Source: Argopecten irradians
Lineage: Eukaryota; Mollusca; Bivalvia; Pectinida; Pectinidae
Length of the DNA: 64,000 nucleotides
Direction of reading: 5' to 3'
Assembly: GCF_041381155.1 (NCBI RefSeq)
Contig: NC_091134.1
Coordinates: forward strand, 29,021,540 to 29,085,539
Shown here: positions 12,401 through 27,400 of the stretch, piece by piece
Layout: every line of letters begins with the position of its first letter
How positions within the stretch are numbered: position 1 is the first letter of the stretch
Notes under the pieces: generated by a model
Databases searched by the model: none
What the model was told of the DNA's origin: nothing
Seen by the model: only the letters and a program-made list of their open reading frames with translations
Made by a program: the position numbers and the translations under genes

Positions 12401-15400
12401 ATTCATTAAACAAATAAAGACCCATCGAAACGTTGTAAAATAAATGATTGGATATAAGCTATAACAAAAGCACGAAGCAATACATGGTCATAGAAAACAT
12501 AATCCACTACGGCGGTTTCGAGATCCCAAACTGATGTGGATAAAGTATTATTTACCGTTGATTATCCCACCTTCCGGTGATGGTGACGTCATCTTTAAAC
12601 ATCAATTTTCGTGACGTCATCATCACAGGCAGGTGGGACTAATCCACGGTAAATCGTATTTCCCCTATGTCGTTGTGAGATTTCGAAACCGCGTATTGAT
12701 GTAGTTGTCAAATCAGTGTTGTGAGCATAGGATGTGTCTAGCAATAGAACGATATGCATTAATCAATGCATTTGGATAAAAGTTAAAATATAAGTTGCAT
12801 AATATAAAGCAATAACATAGACTAGCGAATACATAAATACTATCACAATAAACAGACAAGAGTGACAGCATAGTGATATCCTCCATCACTTACCATAGAG
12901 GTTGGTCGGCCACAGAAATATGGCCAGATTGACATGACCTTTTAACACTAATGTGTAACATTCCTGTAAAATGTACACACCAATGTAACATTGCTTTATA
13001 ATGTAGCATTTATAAACATTTTTCATTGTGTCGATATTCTTATCCAAAGAGGATTTTAAATCCATTTGTTTGCAAAAGTAACTTTTGGTGAAAACACATC
13101 CTTTTGACATAGTTTTAATTTGAAAATAGAACACTTCAATATCAAGAAAACTTTACCACACTAAATTACGTTAATTTTCCAAAAGTTAATTCATTATATA
13201 TTTTTGATTATGATAAGTACATAACCTGTATCATTCAAGTATTTAAACAAAAATAAATATGCAAATAAGCACCCCTTCTCTATCTTCCATCAAATTATAT
13301 ATTTTCTAAAACATGCTGAATGATAGCTAACTTGATGGAAGTCTACGTTGGTGAAAGATCAACATTTCTCCCATACTTGACAGGGTTATCCCGTGGTTGC
13401 TAGGGAAAAGATAACTCAGACAGTGACGTCATCAATACATGCGGCGACTATTTTACGCACAGCGATGTCGACTGAATTTTTACCATTTCTCGTTAAAGTC
13501 TGGGAGAAAAAATAATCTTACATGGGCCAGTCAGGTGGACAGGAATACCTCAACCCTCGTGAAAGATTTTGATCATCAACCCTTGACAAGCCAAAATCTT
13601 TCACTCGGGTAGAGATATCCCTGTCCACTTGACAGATCCATGTAAAATTCTATTAATCAATAAATATACATTGCATTGCATAAACTTTTTACTTTTACAT
13701 ATTTTTATTCTGATAACATTTATGTTGAACAAAATCCTAATGAGGCGTTAACGCAGCAAATATGTTAAAATGATTCTTCAGCTTTAAACTTTGAAATTTA
13801 TTTGAAAATAAACTATATCTGTAATGAATGGTAACCTACCTTTTCAAATGCTGTGGGCGTACCGAAATGAAATGTTCTGGTAACATCTGTAGTCCCATCT
13901 CTGTTTCAGGTAAGGAATAATACATAACTGTCGTCAGACACTACACGTTATATTTAAATCAAAGAACGTCATTCTTTCATGAAGAAAATTCATTAAAACC
14001 ATTGTTTGAAAATGTTTGCACTATTAAACATTTTCGTTTGAAAGTGTGATGTTACAGAACACATATTCAATATACAAACTATTTAAGATATTCAAAGACA
14101 GTTAAATCTAATTTTAATTTTAAGGTTAAATTGATATTTTTGCATTTGGTATTATATCTTAATACATGCAGGAACATGGGGAATTACTACAAGACCACGT
14201 GATTACAAGTTGGCTATCCCCACGCTTACCCCATTGAGATATAACAGAATAATGAGGTTCCAAACTTACAGGTACTGTCCACCGGAGTCGAGGAGGAACA
14301 TGTCGGAGGTAGTAATCGCCTTGTCTGTATCATTGGTAGGGAAGTAGTGTATTACTGCTCCATTGGAGCCCGAGCCGGCTATGGTTGAGAAACTGAGGCC
14401 ACGGTTGTCCTTAACAGCCCTATATAAACAGATAAATATCACAATGGTTTTATGATAAAAACTATCACCATGGGATATAGAACCATCGGAATGAGAGTTT
14501 AACATCCAACGGTAAATACAAATAACCAACCAAAAAGTCAACACAAAGATACTCCTTTACGGACGATGGAAGTCTGCCCAAGAACCATTTATGATGAAAC
14601 CAAGTCTGTTATGAAGCAAAATTACAGTACACCCGTAGAATATTTAAAATGTTCCAGGGGATGCTATGGTAAAATTAAAGATGCATGTTTATGACGGGAT
14701 TCGTTTTTCATCCAAAACGTTATCAGACTAGTATTTTATGTCATTAATGATATTATAAGAAACTCAAATTACGATGACAAATATTTCGGTAAAAAGTCAT
14801 GAGAGATCAGAGGTCCTGTATAGCTCACCTGGTTAAGATAGCAAATACATTGTACTAGAAAAACTCAAGATGATATCTTGAATTCCCAAATCTACAGCGT
14901 AGGGATGCTACCAGTCAAATATGAGTTATATCTATTGCTTAGTTTCAGAGACAAGAGTTTCTGATCATATAATCCCATCAACGATAATATCAGTAGTAGA
15001 GATGTAAAGGAATTCGCTCTATTTTTCCTATTGATCTCCTCCGGTCCCTGGGGATCAACATCTTTATGACTTGAAGACTAGAGGACGGACGGCGGACGAC
15101 GGGCGACGGGCGACGGTCGCCACGGTATATCATAAGGTTACCTGGTCCTGCTTAATATTGCGTTATGTTTTCAAGGTGGGGTGTAATACTCACAGTCTAT
15201 GCTGTTTGAGGTCGGCCGCGGCTCCAACTTCTGTCCAACGCTTTCCTTCTTTTACCTTGAAAGAATGAATATTCCTTTGTCCACATGATTTGCTTTCGTA
15301 TTGAAAATGTGGTGAAATATTGGTTAAAGCGCATAGTCTTTGATAAAGTTATAATAATTTTTACTTCTTATGATTACTAACATTACTGAAAGTAAATCAA

Positions 15401-18400
15401 CACATTTATTCATTCTACAGTACTGTGCCATAAGTATGCAAATACCATCATTGTCCCGTTGGTTTCAGTGCTTTTTCATATTTTTATTTTTTATTATTCT
15501 AATGAGGTATTTCATTCAATAACAAAGAATTTTGAACTGGTAAAAGAAAACACTTTCTTAGTAATGTTTTGATATAAAAACGATTGTTGTCCGTGTTCTA
15601 GTTTTCAAACTACACCAGAAGTTGTAGACTCAAACCTTTAATGACATCATTTCCTTCTTTATCCATACAAAATCATGTCAACAAAATGCAGTCTCCATCT
15701 TCAAAAAATGGCATCTTTGCAACCAGTTTATGGAAAATATGTATTTACTATCAAAATTGACATTTTATTTCATCCGATCACATTTTCTTTTTGGCAAAGA
15801 AAAAACACTAAAAATAACCCACCAAATCCAATGGAAAAATTGTTATTTTCATACTTATGGCAAGGTATAAGGTAGTACAAAAGTTTACAAACTTGGGACT
15901 TCACTTACTTCTTTCTCAAGTTTTGCCAGAAATTTGATGAGGGCAACTGCATCTCGGATCTGAAATGAAAGTAAAGGGAACATATAATTAAAAATAATCT
16001 AGGTTTCAAGTAATCTAGAAAAAATTATTCATAGTAGGTCATTAAAATTAACATGTAGTTACATACGTGTGAGTTTCTCATGCCTTGTTGTTCCACAGTG
16101 TTTTTCTGTGCCTTCTGCAGAGCCGCCGGTGTGTTGTCTTGTATCACTCTCTGAAATTACAATAATCAATGATCATTTATATATAAATAAATTATTTGAA
16201 TATCGATGTGATAGTGCTAGCGTTCTAGGTATATTGTGAGTGAGTGATTCGCCATCAGTGAAATTTAATATAATCGCAGAAGAGTCTTAAATATAATACA
16301 ATAATAATAATAATACCAACTAGTTAATTAATATCCCTAAATTGTATTAGACTCTTTCTTTAGGAACACGTTCAAAGTCCCATATACTTATTCATTGACT
16401 GAACACTCATTGATTCTCTCTCTCTATGTATATGCTTAATAGTATCATTCCACGTGCTCACGTGCAGCACCTTACATCGGCTGGAATGCTGTTATAAATA
16501 GCTCGGCTACACCCAAAGGACACCCACGCATAACCGTTTGTTGATGACACAGCAGCAGTTAGGTCTGTATTTAGTTGCTGGGTGCTGTATTCTTTAACCT
16601 GAAAGTTGCAATCATGATTAAGAGATGATAAAAATTGGACCACTCTCCAACATGTATTAAATTGGTGTAATTGTTTCGTTCAAAATACGAACGATACATT
16701 CAGAGCACACAGAAAAATTAAACATTTTATTTGACTAACATTTTTTATTGATTCTTTTGGAAATGTAGATTCATATTTTTGCTGAAAATAGAAGAAAACA
16801 TATGTTGGCATGCTTGATTTTGAATTTAAAAAGAATGCGATGTTTACTATTTACTTCGTAAATTCTATCGCAGAGTAGATATTGAACATCAAATTTTGAT
16901 TAGATTGAGATACTGTGAATTTAAGTATAAAATATGTTCCACCGCCGACGAATGGTATTTTTCTCTATAAAAAAGAGAAGACGAATCAGTATTTTTCTTC
17001 AGTTAAAAACGTTACTTCATTACCACCATTGAAAAATTTAATTCAAGATAAAAAATAGTATAAATAAATAATTACGACCCGAAAAATCCATGGCACCAAG
17101 CCCTATATTGAAATACGTACTGAGTGTACATGCACCAAAAGCAAAATAAATTATTTAATATGCATTTTGTGTTAGTAAGACACAAATAAGCACAATATTA
17201 TTATTGTTTAAATAATGGGTATCATCTGTAATATTTTGCCCCCTTTTGATTGGCCGATATCAGGGGTATTACACCTACTGTAACACACAGTCCTGTACGT
17301 CCGCTACAGGAGCCGCTCGCACCAGTGTTAAGGTGCTCTTGTACCGTTTCTGTCGTCGCAGCATCTGTGGGTGTTGCACCCAGCTTATTGGCAAAATCCT
17401 TTATGTATAATCTGCAACATGTACAACTTTAGCATATACCTCATTATCTTGCTTTAAAATTTAATCGCGGACAAAACAATTGAATATATTTAATTAAGAT
17501 CATTTTTTCTACTTATAAAAGGTATCATATTAGGTATATGAAGTTGTTCAGTAGAACATTTAATTTTAGAGTTTTGGTTTTACGATGTAAGTTGGTAACG
17601 CGGGAATTCACGATGTGTGATAACTTTATTTTTTCTGTCTTCCTCGCTAATACATCTACTAATGAAAGCAATTTGAACCTGCACCACTTTGTGCTTTGGC
17701 AATTGGAATCAAACATATATATAGTATATCAAATTGAGCATGAATATCAATGTCATAAATCCTTCCATCACATAATTAACAGTGGAAAAACTACTCAGTC
17801 ATGTATAACAAGGGGCCAAAATGAGCTTTAACGGTTATCTGAATAGTAATACAATACACCATATAGGAATAGTACACAGAGACAGAATAAAACACCAAAT
17901 GGGCTTAAACACTCACACTTTCTTTGAATAACAATTAAGACATTGTATACTAATTTAATAACTTTTCAGTTTCAATTGTCAGTTTTTCATATAATTGACC
18001 TAATAGGTCAAGGCCATTCTATTGAACAAATTTAAAGTGCTTCGTCTAGCATGCCACGTGATCTACATCCGAATAATTTAAGCTTTTAACTTTTTGAGAA
18101 TTTGTTTGAAGATTTTCATCTACATGGTCTACATGTATTTGATTTTTCTGACATTGACAGTAGGCTATCCTTTAATCCAACTGGTCACAGGTTCAATACC
18201 TGGTCTCTTGGCCTCTTAATTATTGATAAGAAAATTGTAGCCTATTTAAATCTTGTGACCTTGAATGAAGGTCAAGGACATCCATTTGAACAAACCTGGT
18301 AACCCTTCATTCCATCATGCTACAGGTCCAATATCTGGTATCTAAACCTTTTAATTATCAGCCATTGACAAGTTCGTTCTTAATGATTTTACCTTGAATG

Positions 18401-21400
18401 AAGGCCAAATACATTCATTTGAACAAATATGATACCATTTCATTCAAGCACGCAACATGCTATCAATGGGTCTCTTGGCCTCTAAGTTGTTAAAATATTT
18501 AAATAGTTCAGCATATTTGACCATTATGACCATGAATGAATGAAGGTCAATGTCACCCATTTGAACATACGTGACATCCTTCCATTCCAGAATTCTACAA
18601 TACTGATATCATGTCTCTATATGCTTAGTTATTCTCTTAGTTATTCATTAAATGTTTAAAGTTTAAACCTGTTTGACTCCTGTGACCTTGGAATGACGCT
18701 CAATGTCATTCATTTGAACAAGTCTAGTAGCCCATTGATATATCAGTGTCATGGGCCTTTTGATTATTGAGAAGATATCGTTTGAATGTAATGTTTATGT
18801 ACGGCGAACGACGACGGACGACGTATGATGACTACAGGTATAGGTCAGGCTGACCCTTTGGTCACATATGACGTAAAATAATCAAATTATGAGGAAACTA
18901 CTAAATGCAAACTTTATAATCTATTACCACGATCCCAAGTAAGAAGTAAGAGGAAACACTACTTACATCGTTGTATTAGCAGCCCTGTTCACAATGGCAT
19001 ACGAAAGGAAGAACGGATTATAGTCAATGTCGGAGGCTCGTAAGTTAAATAACCCTGGAAGGTTAACACAAACAAATATAAAACCATTTCAAATAATATC
19101 ACATCATGTTGCATCAAGAAGTATTCAACAGCATTCAATAAATTATCCCGATGAAGCAATATTGCAGAAATATAATTAATGTGTAGAAAGTAAGAAAAAG
19201 TACAGAATCGTCATATCACAAATGATAAAAACAATTACATGCTGTTTCGTCTAGTCCTGACACGATCAGTATATCTGCATCCTTTTCTGCCATGGCTGTG
19301 TGCATATCGTTGATTTTGTCTTCCCAAGATTTCCCTGATACATAAACAAAAACAAAATACTTTATGAATATAAATAAATCAAAACACAGCATAAATTCTT
19401 TTGTTCTTTTTGTGTCATATTTATAAGAATTTACCAACAAATGGTCTATCAGTGACCTGTAGCCGGTTTATACTAGGATTTTGGACCGCTGACTGGTTTA
19501 TATGTGATAATATTTTGGACAGTCACTGATAATAAACCAGTTAGGTATATTCGTATTACAACTTTGAGCGTCCAAATATAAACACTATTGCAAAACACTT
19601 TTATATACAGCTGTACTACGACGGCACAGAGGTGACACAAGAAATATATCTTTTAATGTAGGGTGAAAAATGTATTTAAATGAAAACTATTTTTATTGAT
19701 GGAAGGCAAAAAATATTTTATTTCATGTATTTCGATTTTTTTTTATCTTTTACGCGAGCATGTAAAACTTACGTGAGCACATAAATTTTACTACATGAGC
19801 ACGAAAAATTTATTATGTGAGCACGTAAAACTTATTATTTGAGCACTTAAAACTTATTATTTGAGCACATAAATGAAAAACATATTTTTCACCCCACATT
19901 GAAAATATGATCTTCGTCTTACATAAAAAAAGTATTTTTGTCCTACATAAAGAAATGTTTTTAGAGTCACCTCTGTAGTGTCGCCGTAGAATTTTCCTTA
20001 AAGTAATATTCTTAGCTAGATCCCAAATCATGTCTAGTGAAAGCTATATTTATATCTCATTCTTCCTCATATTTCCCTTTCCACGGTTACACGTACCTGC
20101 GTACTTCAGAGGTAGGGCGTTGATCGGGGAGTTAGGTTGTGCTGGGCGGCCAGTAGTCCAAATCTGGTCTATCAGGTCCGGGTTAACTCCTCTCAAAGTT
20201 ATGCCTTTTTTGTCAAGCGCTGTCGACATTTCGGTCCATTCAACTAAAATGTGAAGAAAACGTGTTTACAGCAGCTACGTTGAAAAAAGTATATGATTGA
20301 TTTAAAGTCAATAAACCTTCTGAATTGTAACAAAATATATCTTATTGTTTTCAAAAAGGTTTCATGCTATCCGTCCGCAAACAGTTTATAAATTAAAACT
20401 AATTAACATTGTATAGTCGATTATAGTTAAAATTACATTACCTTTGGCAAACTTACTTGCAGAAACTTATCACAGAAACAAATGGAAAAGTAATATAACT
20501 TTAAGATGATCAGATCCGATTAGATCTTTCTAGCTTACTGTTTTTGATCAGATAGGTGTTGACTCCAAAACTCTGACCGCTCATCAAATTGGCCTCTACC
20601 CATTCCGTAACTGAGGGGACACCGTCCTCCCCTACAACGCAATTAGAATTGTTGCAAAACTGTTTTAGATCTTCAGTGTTGGGGTCAGTGATTGATATTT
20701 CTTTTACAATATCAGATTTTGACATAACTCCATTTCTACCAATATTGTTTAAAGATGAAAGTGTAATGATAAGGGAGACAACTCTTGTTATTCATATTGG
20801 CGCCTGATTTATAGATGTCCCAAGTATTTAAAAAATACCATTCGGAAGTCTGCAGTCTTCTTTTGCACACCAAAGTTGTATAACGCTGTACGATAACCTA
20901 CATGTGACTAAAATAACACATACCGCTGTTCAAACAACAATGCGCTTTGAAATGCAAGAAAATATTCTACGTAACACGATCGTTATGGTGCGTTAAAATA
21001 ACTTTTTTTTGTCACAATTTTTCAAACATCACTCATTTGTTACCAAATTTTCAACTTGAAAACCAAACAAAAATCATACCTAATAAAGTCGAATGTTGTG
21101 ACTTTGAATGGAAAATGTTTTTAAGTTAAATGACTGTACGTACATGCTTAAAAAATGTGACATACCTTATTTTCAAATAGATAAACCTTTGAATCAACTT
21201 TTACAAAGACTAAGTATCTCGTAGGGCCTGACCTTGTTTCATTAATATCCAATTACAGTCGAGTTCGTCCTCAGCCTGGAGAAAGTACCGTCCGTCAGTC
21301 CACATGGCAGCTTTATTCCCCAGAATTACAGCACGACCTTAAAAACAAATATATACTTTACTCCCCAGAATCACAGCACGGCCCAAATAAATCCTGTAGA

Positions 21401-24400
21401 AAACACAGCACGGCCTGCAAACAAATCAATATTTATTTCCCAGAAACACAGCTCGACCTGCAAACAAAAAATTCTGTTTTCCCCAGAATCACAACCTGCA
21501 AACGAAAACAATACTTTACTTCTCAGATCAACAGCACGCCCTGAAAACCCCCCCAAAAAACCCACAATACTCTACTGACGGAAACGCGACGGACGGAAGA
21601 GGAACGCCGCACTAGCAGACATGAACATAAACACATAATAAACATGATAACTACTTTTTTGGTTATTATGATATCCCCAGAAAGAGTTAAAGTGGAATGA
21701 TAATTACAAAGGCTTTCCTTACTAAATGTGTAAATAAAAGAAATTATACCTGCTGATCCCGACATTCCAGAAATGAACTCCCGTCGAAGGTCATAGTTCG
21801 AAGGGTACTCACTCTAAAATTAGAAACAGACGAAAGCTTAATGATGTTATAGCTGAAGTTGATTACCCTTGTCAAACTCCTAAACAAGCACGTGTTAGTC
21901 GTTATATAATATTATTATGCTAACATTACACTTATCTTTACGAATACATAGTTTCTGTTAGCCATAAGTAACAGACGATATGTTTATTTGAAGGCGGAAA
22001 CTTATAATTAATTACAAAGATATAATGTCGTAAATAGTGCGGTTTAATTACCAGCTACAGATATCATTTTTTTACAAGCATAATACCTTAGAAAAACCTT
22101 TTGCGGTGAGCTTTACAATTATTATTAAGCTCGTGTAAAACTCGTTTGAATTAAAAAAAATGATCGGTTGATGATTTCAAAAAAGGGGGATTTCCGTCAT
22201 TCATCAGGAAACTACAATTTTCATTTGTTATATTAACCCAATATAATATAGCTAAATACCGACATTGTGTTTCAATTAACTTACAATCAGAATGATCATC
22301 GCTTTGTACGTATTTTTATATAATGTTATTTTATCGATAGCATATCTCTAGATCTCATTAGTTCTACTAACCTGATGAGCGTCCTCCGAGGGCACGAGGT
22401 AGCCACTGATACCGGCTGCTGTAAAACGGTTACGAAGATCAGACAATCGTTGGGTCGTATCAACCTGGATGGCGGGTGCAGTCTACAACACGTACATTTA
22501 TGTTTAGTTATTATGGTTTGTATGTATTTGTGGAGTCTACAACACGTACATTTATGTTTAATTAGTATGGTTTGTATGTATTTGTGGAGTCTACAACACG
22601 TACATTTATGTTTAATTATTATGGTTTGTATGTATTTGTGGAGTCTATACACAACACGTACATTTATGTTTAATTATTATGGTTTGTATGTATTTGTGGA
22701 GTCTACAACACGTACATTTATGTTTAATTATTATGGTTTGTATGTATTTGTGGAGTCTACAACACGTACATGTGTAGTATTTTATACATTTATGTTTAAT
22801 TAGTTATGGTTTGTATGTATTTGTGGAGTCTACAACACGTACATTTATGTTTAATTATTATGGTTTGTATGTATTTGTGGAGTCTACAACACGTACATTT
22901 ATGTTTAATTATTATGGTTACTATGTATTTGTGGAGTCTATACACAACACGTACATTTATGTTTAATTATTATGGTTTGTATGTATTTGTGGAGTCTATA
23001 CACAACACGTACTTTATGTTTTTATGTTTAATTTATGTATGGTATACTTTTGTTATATTATGTATTTGTGGAGTCTACAACACGTACATTTATGTTTATT
23101 ATTATGGTTTGTATGTATTTGTGGAGTCTACAACACGTACATTTATGTTTAATTATTATGGTTAGTATGTATTTGTGGAGTCTACAACACGTACATTTAT
23201 GTTTAATTATTATGGTTGGTTGTATGTATTTGTGGAGTCTATACACAACACGTACATTTATGTTTAATTTTAGTTGTATTATGGTTCAACTCATTTGTTA
23301 TATTATGTTTGTATGTATTTGTGGAGTCTACAACACGTACATTTATGTTTAATTATTATGGTTTGTATGTATTTGTGGAGTCTACAACACGTACATTTAT
23401 GTTTAATTATGGTTACTATGTATTTGTGGAGTCTACAACACGTACATTTATGTTTAATTATTATGGTTTGTATGTATTTGTGGAGTCTATACACAACACG
23501 TACATTTATGTTTAATTATTATGGTTTGTATGTATTTGTGGAGTAACTCTTATGGTGTATGTATTTGTGAGTCTACAACACGTACATTTATGTTTAATTA
23601 TTATGGTTTGTATGTATTTGTGGAGTCTACAACACGTACATTTATGTTTAATTATTATGGTTTGTATGTATTTGTGGAGTCTACAACACGTACATTTATG
23701 TTTTATTATTATGGTTTGTATGTATTTGTGGAGTCTACAACACGTACATTTATGTTTAATTATTATGGTTAGTATGAGTATTTGTGGAGTCTACAACACG
23801 TACATTTATGTTTAATTATTATGGTTTGTATGTATTTGTGGAGTCTACAACACGTACATTTATGTTTAATTATTATGGTTAGTATGTATTTGTGGAGTCT
23901 ATACACAACACGTACATTTATGTTTATTTGTTTAATTATTATGGTTTGTATGTATTTGTGGAGTCTACAACACGTACATTTATGTTTAATTATTATGGTT
24001 TGTATGTATTTGTGGAGTCTATATACAACACGTACATTTATGTTTAATTATTATGGTTTGTATGTATTTGTGGAGTCTATATACAACACGTACATTTATG
24101 TTTAATTATTATGGTTTGTATGTATTTGTGGAGTCTATATACAACACGTACATTTATGTTTAATTATTATGGTTTGTATGTATTTGTGGAGTCTATATAC
24201 AACACGTACATTTATGTTTAATTATTATGGTTTGTATGTATTTGTGGAGTCTATATACAACACGTACATTTATGTTTAATTATTATGGTTTGTATGTATT
24301 TGTGGAGTCTATATACAACACGTACATTTATGTTTAATTATTATGGTTTGTATGTATTTGTGGAGTCTACAACACGTACATTTATGTTTAATTATTATGG

Positions 24401-27400
24401 TTTGTATGTGTTTGTGGAGTCTATATACAACACGTACATTTATATTTAATTATTATGGTTTGTATGTATTTGTGGAGTCTACAACACGTACATTTATGTT
24501 TAATTATTATGGTTAGTATGTATTTGTGGAGTCTACAACACGTACATTTACGTTTAATTATTATGGTTAGTATGTATTTGTGGAGTCTACAACACGTACA
24601 TTTATGTTTAATTATTATGGTTAGTATGTATTTGTGGAGTCTACAACACGTACATTTACGTTTAATTATTATGGTTAGTATGTATTTGTGGAGTCTACAA
24701 CACGTACATTTATGTTTAATTATTATGGTTTGTATGTATTTGTGGAGTCTACAACACGTACATTTATGTTTAATTATTATGGTTTGTATGTATTTGTGGA
24801 GTCTACAACACGTACATTTATGTTTAAGTATTATTATTTCTATGTATTTCTAGAACAGTCTCAAAGAAAATAATCTAGCCAATGCGTGGTATTAAACACA
24901 AGTTTTTCTCTTGTCATCATTGATATTATGCAGGATTACATAGTAAAAACATTACATTTCCTTCTTATATCTTTTTTGTTTTTATCTTTTTCATCCTTTC
25001 TTTGTTTCTTTGTTATGGTTTCTAAGGAAACAGATAGGTATAGGTATAATGGCATTGCTTCTGAATCAGTTGCTTTTTAATTTTTTTTTTGATTTACACA
25101 ATGTATTTGAATGCTCTGATAAAATGAAAACTTCTTAAAAGAACAAAATCAGTGTTTCACATGGGCTCCATGCCACTTATTGTCACTAGACCACGGTCAC
25201 GCCTACATTTGTGAAGTGTCTTAAGATCTTCGAGGGTTTAAATCTTAAATCTGGAGCAAAACTAACTTGCTTTTTACTACGAAGTATTGCAGGTTTTAAG
25301 AGAAAACACAATTACAGTAAAACACGGCTTAACTAAATCACTTCGTTATAATTATAGTTCGTAATGTAAACATTGTACATATTACATTCATGTCATAGGA
25401 ACCTTGATATGTAATGAGAATCACCACGTCTGAACCTCACATTCATTGTATGCTGTTCATAATAAATGTGTTAACTGTTTTTATAAACTAAACATATACG
25501 ATTTAATGTACTCTTAGACTGAATTGTCCCTTTAACTGTATTTATAAACTAAACATATACGATTTAACGTACTCTTAGACTGAATTGTCCCTTTAACTGT
25601 ATTTATAAACTAAACATATACGATTTAATATACTCTTAGACTGAATTGTCCCTTTAACTGTATATATAAACTAAACATATACGATTTTAATGTACTCTTA
25701 GACTATATTGTCCCTTTAACTGTATTTATAAACTAAACATATACGATTTAATATACTCTTAGACTGAATTGTCCCTTTAACTGTATATATAAACTAAACA
25801 TATACGATTTTAATTTACTCTTAGACTGAATTGTCCCTTTAACTGTATTTATAAACTAAACATATACGATTTTAATGTACTCTTAGACTGAATTGTCCCT
25901 TTAACTGTATATATAAACTAAACATATACGATTTTAATGTACTCTTAGACTATATTGTCCCTTTAACTGTATATATAAGCTAAACATATACGATTTTAAT
26001 GTACTCTTAGACTGAATTGTCCCTTTAACTGTATATATAAACTAAACATATACGATTTTAATGTACTCTTAGACTGTATTGTCCCTTTAACTGTATTTAT
26101 AAACTAAACATATACGATTTAATATACTCTTAGACTAAATTGTCCCTGTAATAACTGTATTTATAAACTAAACATATACTATTTTAATGTACTCTTAGAC
26201 TGTATTGTGCCTTAAACTGTATTTATAAACTAAACATATACGATTTTAATGCTGTTGTGACAGTCTCATCAGATATTTAATATCAATTGAAATATATCTT
26301 ACAATTATCATAAATGTATTTAAGACACTGTTAGCGTACTTTAAGCGGTAGTTTTATTTTAGCGGTAGATTTTTTAGCGGTTTAATTTTTAGCGGTAGTT
26401 GTTTTTTGCGCTTTATTTTAGCGGTTGTTTTATTCTAGCAGTAGTTTTATTTTAGCGGTAGTTGTTTTAACGCTTTATTTCAGCGGTTGTTTTATTTTAG
26501 TAGTAGTTTTATTTAGCGGTAGCTTTCTTTTAGTGGTAGTTTTATCTAAGCGGTAGTTTTATTTAAGCTATAGTTTTATTTTGGTGGTAGTTTTATTTAA
26601 GCTCTAGTTTCATTTAAGCTCTAGTTTTATTTTGGTAGTAGTTTTATTTGAACGGTAGTTTTATTAGTAGTAGTTTTATTATAGCAGTGGTCTTATTTAA
26701 GTGCTTTTCACGCTGCCTTTGAAGTGTTAATTCAGCGCTGAAATTTGTATAATAGTATTTCTGGTATTAAACCAACGAATTGTGCTAATTAATATCCGCG
26801 CTAACAAACCATGATTTACAGTTTTCGCATTTGCGCTAAAATGAGTATGTTTACAGTAGTGTTGCCTACACTGTTAGACCAGGGAAATTAAGGAAGACCC
26901 GGTGTATATACAGTAACATTAGTATATACAGTTACATTTCCTTTGATTGGTACTCTCTACGAAGGTCGAGATATTTACGTAAGTGGTTTAAGTTATTCTG
27001 CTGAATCAATGATACATGTACCTAGGATTGTTGTATAACTGTTATTTAGTATGAGGATGTAAATGTACAAAATACTTTCATTTAGTTAACAATTTTAATA
27101 AGAACATTACGCATAGAGAATATGTTTTTAAAAATGTCATTTATTTAAAAATTTACTTGATTTATTCTTTCTATCTTCAACCTCACATGGTTAATGCATT
27201 CATAAAGAAGTTCAAGATGTCAAATATAATCGACTTGTTGACAATGATCAATTACTGCTGAATGACATGTTTTTCCTGTGCGAGGATCCCGCTAAGGGAT
27301 TTGTTATCAGAATCTGAAGTGTGTATCTGACCTAAACATAGTATGTTTATTGTCTCTGCAAGATAACAATAGTTCCAGAGACAATAGAAAAATCTTACTG

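Noticed and set aside
17250..17432. 60-codon plus-strand ORF
   Set aside because: It is the antisense shadow of aminopeptidase exon 10.
20589..20807. 72-codon plus-strand ORF
   Set aside because: It is the antisense shadow of aminopeptidase exon 6.
22326..24873. Many long overlapping ORFs on both strands (up to 142 codons) with repeated '[12 protein letters not shown]'-type peptides
   Set aside because: They come from a 54-bp unit, a multiple of three, so frames stay open by chance; they lie inside an intron and overlap each other on both strands.
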